From NCBI RefSeq assembly GCF_000002235.5, contig NW_022145539.1, positions 757,501 to 821,500 on the forward strand: DNA of 64,000 nucleotides. Reading direction: 5' to 3'. The position numbers were made by a program, and so were the translations under genes. The stretch is from Strongylocentrotus purpuratus (taxonomy: Eukaryota > Echinodermata > Echinoidea > Camarodonta > Strongylocentrotidae). Within the stretch, counting starts at the first letter, position 1. Each line of letters begins with the position of its first letter. Shown one piece after another: positions 60,009 through 64,000 of the stretch. The notes under the pieces are model-generated. The model saw only the letters and a program-made list of their open reading frames with translations, had not been told where the DNA came from and did no database searches.

Positions 60009-60045
60009 GGATTGAGAGGCAGATACTCTATCTGCCTCTCAATCC
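60009..60045. repeat. Perfect hairpin, 17 bp stem
   Basis: GGATTGAGAGGCAGATA, loop CTC, then the exact complement. Origin unknown. Confidence 0.85.
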
Positions 60046-60119
60046 TTGACGACTATGAAATTACATAGGTGTGGGAAGTCATTTGTGGGCAGCAAATCAA
60101 ATTATGACTCTGTGTGAGA

Positions 60120-62790
60120 TCCCTGGACTGTGTTCGATTCACTTGCATTGTATCTCTGATCTCTTATCCCTTCTTTCATATTTACTGTCAAATGAACTTG
60201 AATCTGGAACTACATGTAGTTCTATCTGAGAGCTAGTCGGAAAGGTATCATCAATTCAGCGTCACTTTGCTGTGCTCTTAGTCTGGACTTCTAGACCTTT
60301 TATATTCACTGTTGAAGGAAGTTGAACCTGGAATAAGTTCTATATCTATGGTGGCCCTGAAGGGACATCGCGAATAGACTAAATCGTGAAAAATATGCGA
60401 TAAAATTCACGATATCGTCAATTTTATTGCATATTTTTCACGAAGAAATTCACAAAATTGACGATATCGTGAACTTTATCGTGAACTTTTCACGATGAAA
60501 TTGACGATATCGTGAATTTTATCGTGAAAAGTTCACGATATAAAGTTCACGATATCGTCAATTTTATCGTGTACTCTATCGTGTACTCTATCGTGTATAC
60601 TCTCCTGACGGGCGCTTCGTAAACAAAACCAGCCCTAGCTGGGGGAGACAGAGAGAAGGAAAAAAGGGAAAGGGAAAGAGAAGATAAAAGGAAAGAAAGA
60701 ATAAGAAAAGAAAAAGAGGGAAACGGGGGGGGGGGGGGGGGGGGCGAAGGGCTCTTGCCTCCTCCTCACTCCCCCCCCCCCCTCCCCGCCAAAAAATAAA
60801 TCAGAGAGAGAGAATTAGGGAAAGGGAAAGGGAAAGAGAAGATAAAAGGAAAGAAAGAAGAGGAAGAAGAAGAAAAGAGGAAAACGGGGGAAGGGCGAAG
60901 GACTCTTGCCCCCCCCCTCCCCCCCCCCCCCCCGCCAAAAAATAAATCAGAGAGAGAGAGAGAAGGGAAAGGGAAAGGGAAAGAGAAGATAAAAGGAAAG
61001 AAAGAAGAGGAAGAAGAAGAAAAGAGGGAAACGGGGGCAAAGGGCTTTTGCCTCGTCCCCCCGCCCCCCGCCAAAAAATAAATAAGAGAGAGAGAGAGAA
61101 GGAAAGGGAAAGAGAAGAAAGAAAGAGAAAAACGAAAAAGAGGGAGAATAGGAATGAAAGGATAAGAAAGAAAAGAAAGGAGGCAAGAGCCCTTGCCCCT
61201 GTTTCCCTCTTTTCTTATTCTTTTTCCTCTTCTTTCTTTCCTTTTATATTTTCTTTCCCTCTCCCTTCTCTTTCCCTTTATGGCGGGAGGGGGGAGGGGG
61301 AGGTAAGAGCCTTTCGCCCTTCCCCCGTTTCCCTCTTTCCGTCTTCTTCTTCTTTCTTTCCTTTTATATTTTCTTTCCCTTTCCCTTTCCCTTCTCTCTA
61401 TCTCTCTCTCTCTCTCCTATTTATTTGTTGGCGCGGGAGGGGGGAGGAGGCAAGAGCCCCTCTTTTCTTCTTATTCTTCTTCCTTTCCTTTTTTATTCTC
61501 TTTCCCTTGCCCTTCTCTCTCTCTCTCTCTTATTTATTTTTTGGGCGGGGGGATGCAAGAGCCCTTCGCCCCCGTTTCCCTCTTTTCTTCTTCTTCTTCC
61601 TCTTCTTTCTTTCCTTTATCTTCTCTTTCCCTTTCCCTTTCCCTTCTCTCTCTATCTCTTATTTTTTTTTTTGGCGGGGGGTGGGGAGGGAGGAGGCAAG
61701 AGCCCTTCGCCCTTCCCCCGTTTCCATCTTTCCTTCTTATTCCTCTTCTTTCTTTCCTTTTATATTTTCTTTCCCTTTCCCTTCTCTCTCTTATTTATTT
61801 TTGGCGGGGGGGGGGGGGGGAGGAGGCAAGAGCCCTTCGCCCTTCCCCTGTTTCCCTCTTATTCCTCTTCTTTCTTTCCCTTTCCCTTCTCTCTCTCTCT
61901 CTCTCTTATTTATTTTTTTGGCGGGGGGGGGGGGGGGGGAGGTAAGAGCCTTTCGCCCTTCCCCCGTTTCCCTCTTCCCTTCTTCCTCTTCTTTCTTTCC
62001 TTTTATATTTTCTTTCCCTTTCCCTTTCCCTTCTCTCTCTCCTTATTTATTTTTTGGCGGGGGGGGGGGGAGTGAGGAGGAGGCAAGAGCCCTTCGCCCC
62101 CCCCCTCCCCGTTTCCCTCTTTTCTTCTTCTTATTCTTTCTTTCCTTTTATCTTCTCTTTCCCTTTCCCTTTTTTCCTTCTCTCTGTCTCCCCCAGCTAG
62201 GGCTGGTTTTGTTTACGAAGCGCCCGTCAGGAGAGTATACACGATAGAGTACACGATAGAGTACACGATAAAATTGACGATATCGTGAACTTTATATCGT
62301 GAACTTTTCACGATAAAATTCACGATATCGTCAATTTCATCGTGAAAAGTTCACGATAAAGTTCACGATATCGTCAATTTCGTGAATTTCTTCGTGAAAA
62401 ATATGCGATAAAATTGACGATATCGTGAATTTTATCGCATATTTTTCACGATTTAGTCTATTCGCGATGTCCCTTCAGGGCCACCATATATATCTATATA
62501 GCTACCGGTAATAGAAAGTTTCAGGATCACTTTGCTCTGCTCTTAGTCTGGATTTCTAGACCTTTTATATTCACTGTTGAATGAAGTTGAGTCTGGAATT
62601 AGTTCTATATCTATATACATGTAGCTAATGGAAAGTATCAGGATCACTTTGATCTGCTCTTAGGCTGGATTTCTAGACGTTTTATACTCATTGTTAAAGG
62701 AGGCCGAGTCTGGAATCAGTCCTATATAGATTTAAAGCAAATATGAAAAGTATCAGCATCTCTTTGCTCTGCTCGTATTCATTTTTTTTT
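60120..62790 (+). repeat. Old tandem repeat of about 120 bp hosting the fold-back
   Basis: Three to four units carrying CTCTTAGTCTGGA(C/T)TTCTAGACC and TTCTATATCTA, one and a half before 60348 and the rest after 62489. The fold-back element splits the array. Confidence 0.78.
60349..62488. mobile_element. Young 2.1 kb fold-back element with satellite interior
   Basis: The two ends are nearly identical inverted arms of at least 440 bp (60349-60790 and 62488-62040). Each starts TGGTGGCCCTGAAGGGACAT, continues through many CACGATATCGTGAA palindromes and ends with AACCAGCCCTAGCTGG and a purine tract. Inside, about three units of (purine tract, G run, GGGC(T/C)CTTGCC, C run, CGCCAAAAAATAAAT) face about seven units in the opposite sense, mirrored around 61190. 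The flanking 8-mer TATATCTA appears at 60341-60348 and 62489-62496. No transposase frame; long apparent frames are low-complexity. Confidence 0.85.
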
Positions 62791-63064
62791 TTTTTTTTTT
62801 TTTTTAACTGCTTCTAGAAGAGGTAAAGTGAAGATTGCAGAGCAACTTTGCCTGCAGTGTCCATTAATTTATTATCAGCACAACACCTGTACTTATTGCA
62901 GGTGAGAATATCTCCTTGGGGATGGCAGTAAAAGAAAATCAGAAACCTTTTCATTGCAGAAATATGCACTCAAACATTGTAGTCTGTGTACTAGTGTGCA
63001 GACCTTTAGGCTCTAGTAGTCTACAACAAGCATTGATAGTTTTGCTTATTATTTTATCTTGCAG

Positions 63065-63193
63065 AATCTTGAAGGAGGCGTTTGACTTCTCAACTTGTTT
63101 ATCGCCAAACAGCAGGCCATCAATGAAGAAGCGTTGAAAATTGTCATCAGCGACTTCAACTAACCATGGCTGACATGTATGAGCAACCAAGTC
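63065..63193 (+). CDS. Possible first coding exon of an unidentified gene
   Basis: A pyrimidine-rich acceptor (TTATTTTATCTTGCAG ending at 63064) starts a 129 nt exon that ends at a strong donor (GTAAGT from 63194). The first good start is ATG at 63166 in the context AACCATGG, giving MADMYEQPS plus one base (phase 1). A stop lies in frame upstream (TAA at 63160-63162 region), so the start is probably there. The rest of the gene would lie beyond the window. The product is not identified. This is a splice-signal prediction only. Confidence 0.4.
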
Positions 63194-63524
63194 GTAAGTG
63201 ACCCCTTCTCTTGGTTGATGGAATACAAACCTGTATTTTTTTGTACATGGAAAATGTTGGTAGGCAGTTCTATGTTTATGCTATTTATCATAAAGTGGTC
63301 ATGAAAGTGAAAGAAAACAATTCGGTGGAATGGAAATCATCCAAATATACACTTTATACATTGTACATTGTACAGGTACATTTTGAGAGATGATTGGTAC
63401 TTAAACCAGGAGCGGCAGACATTAGGCACATAACACGATCCTCAAAACACAAGAATCTTTCTTTTTATTTGTCTGTACTTGTCTGTTTTCCTTTCCATAT
63501 AGTCTACCCCTTAATAGGAGGGAA

Positions 63525-63858
63525 TACAGACTCGCTGAACTTTTAATCTTGTCCTCATCAGAGTAAATCGCAATGAACAGAAAGCTAATCAGGCATTATA
63601 AAGGAACAAAGCGTGAAGAAGAAGAAATGCTGTGATTGGCTATTGGAAAGTAGGCGTAATGCCAGCCTCACTACTGATAAGGCCTCTTGGGATATTCTAG
63701 CTAGCATTCCTAGTTTCCTACAGCCCATCACAGTCCATTATTTTTCAAGCGCCTTTTTTTCCCTTTAGCTTCCGTTTATTTTGTCAGATTTGGGCTTTCT
63801 GTTCATTCTTGCGATTTACTTTGATGAGTGCAAGACGAAAAACTGTAGCTTGGCTGTA
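63525..63858. mobile_element. TA-flanked MITE with about 60 bp inverted ends
   Basis: TACAGACTCGCTGAAC opens and TAGCTTGGCTGTA closes. Further in, CATCAGAGTAAATCGCAA faces its complement TTGCGATTTACTTTGATG, then GAACAGAAAGC faces GCTTTCTGTTC. TA at both edges suggests a Tc1/mariner-type target. Confidence 0.78.
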
Positions 63859-64000
63859 TTTTTTGCTATTCTTTAACATGTACCTGTAGTGTGAGTGTCT
63901 TTCAATTTTCAGATCCTATGATAGTGGTCTTTTGGCTAGATCTCATAATACATGTACAGGTTTAAGAGATACAGGGAAAGGTCTTTATAGACAGGTTTTC

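Noticed and set aside
61048-62247. 399-codon frame and its neighbours
   Set aside because: Low-complexity translation of the satellite inside the fold-back element; no domain, and frames shift with the number of repeats.

Overview
The window is animal nuclear DNA. It has spliced genes with GT-AG introns, eukaryotic tRNA-Cys genes, a tRNA-headed SINE, CR1/L2-type LINE fragments, many short DNA-transposon remnants, and long microsatellites and homopolymer runs. The secreted lectin-mucin-PAN genes, the poly-G cored hAT-like MITEs and the abundant ACATGTACATGT motifs suggest a marine deuterostome. An echinoderm such as a sea urchin is my best guess, but this was not checked against any database.

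The core is a small family of secreted C-type lectin genes in one tandem and one inverted arrangement. Gene A (+) enters from the left and shows only its last two exons: Ser/Thr-rich at 338-691 and PAN/apple-like at 2608-2870. Gene B (+) is complete: six exons at 12133-12195, 14881-14947, 18600-18971, 19405-19767, 20048-20449 and 21588-21850. They join in frame (1530 nt, 509 aa) as a hydrophobic leader, two C-type lectin domains, a mucin-like Ser/Thr stalk and a PAN-like domain. Gene C (-) is the inverted paralogue, with exons from 45181 down to 37927. It keeps both lectin domains and the PAN domain but has no detectable mucin exon. All introns after the first are phase 1, so the missing exon leaves the frame intact.

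The spacers are duplicated along with the genes. The 3' flank of A (about 2.9-8.5 kb) matches the 3' flank of C in reverse (37.9-31.4 kb). The 5' flank and body of B (about 7.9-21.9 kb) match C and its 5' flank in reverse (48.9-37.9 kb). Each copy therefore serves as an unoccupied reference site for insertions in the other, and about ten insertions can be placed before or after the duplication this way.

Between the convergent genes B and C (22-31 kb) lie TTAA-flanked MITEs, a tandem 3'-flank duplication, a GTGCCCCTTTT minisatellite and three minus-strand tRNA-Cys loci, the last with a shortened D-loop. To the right of C (48.9-54 kb) are minisatellites split by a 2.7 kb 5'-truncated LINE. The 54-64 kb stretch is mostly non-coding, rich in ACATGTACATGT motifs. 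It holds a striking 2.1 kb fold-back element (60349-62488) and, near the right edge, a possible first coding exon of another gene (63065-63193). No virus-like element, CRISPR array or toxin gene was seen.
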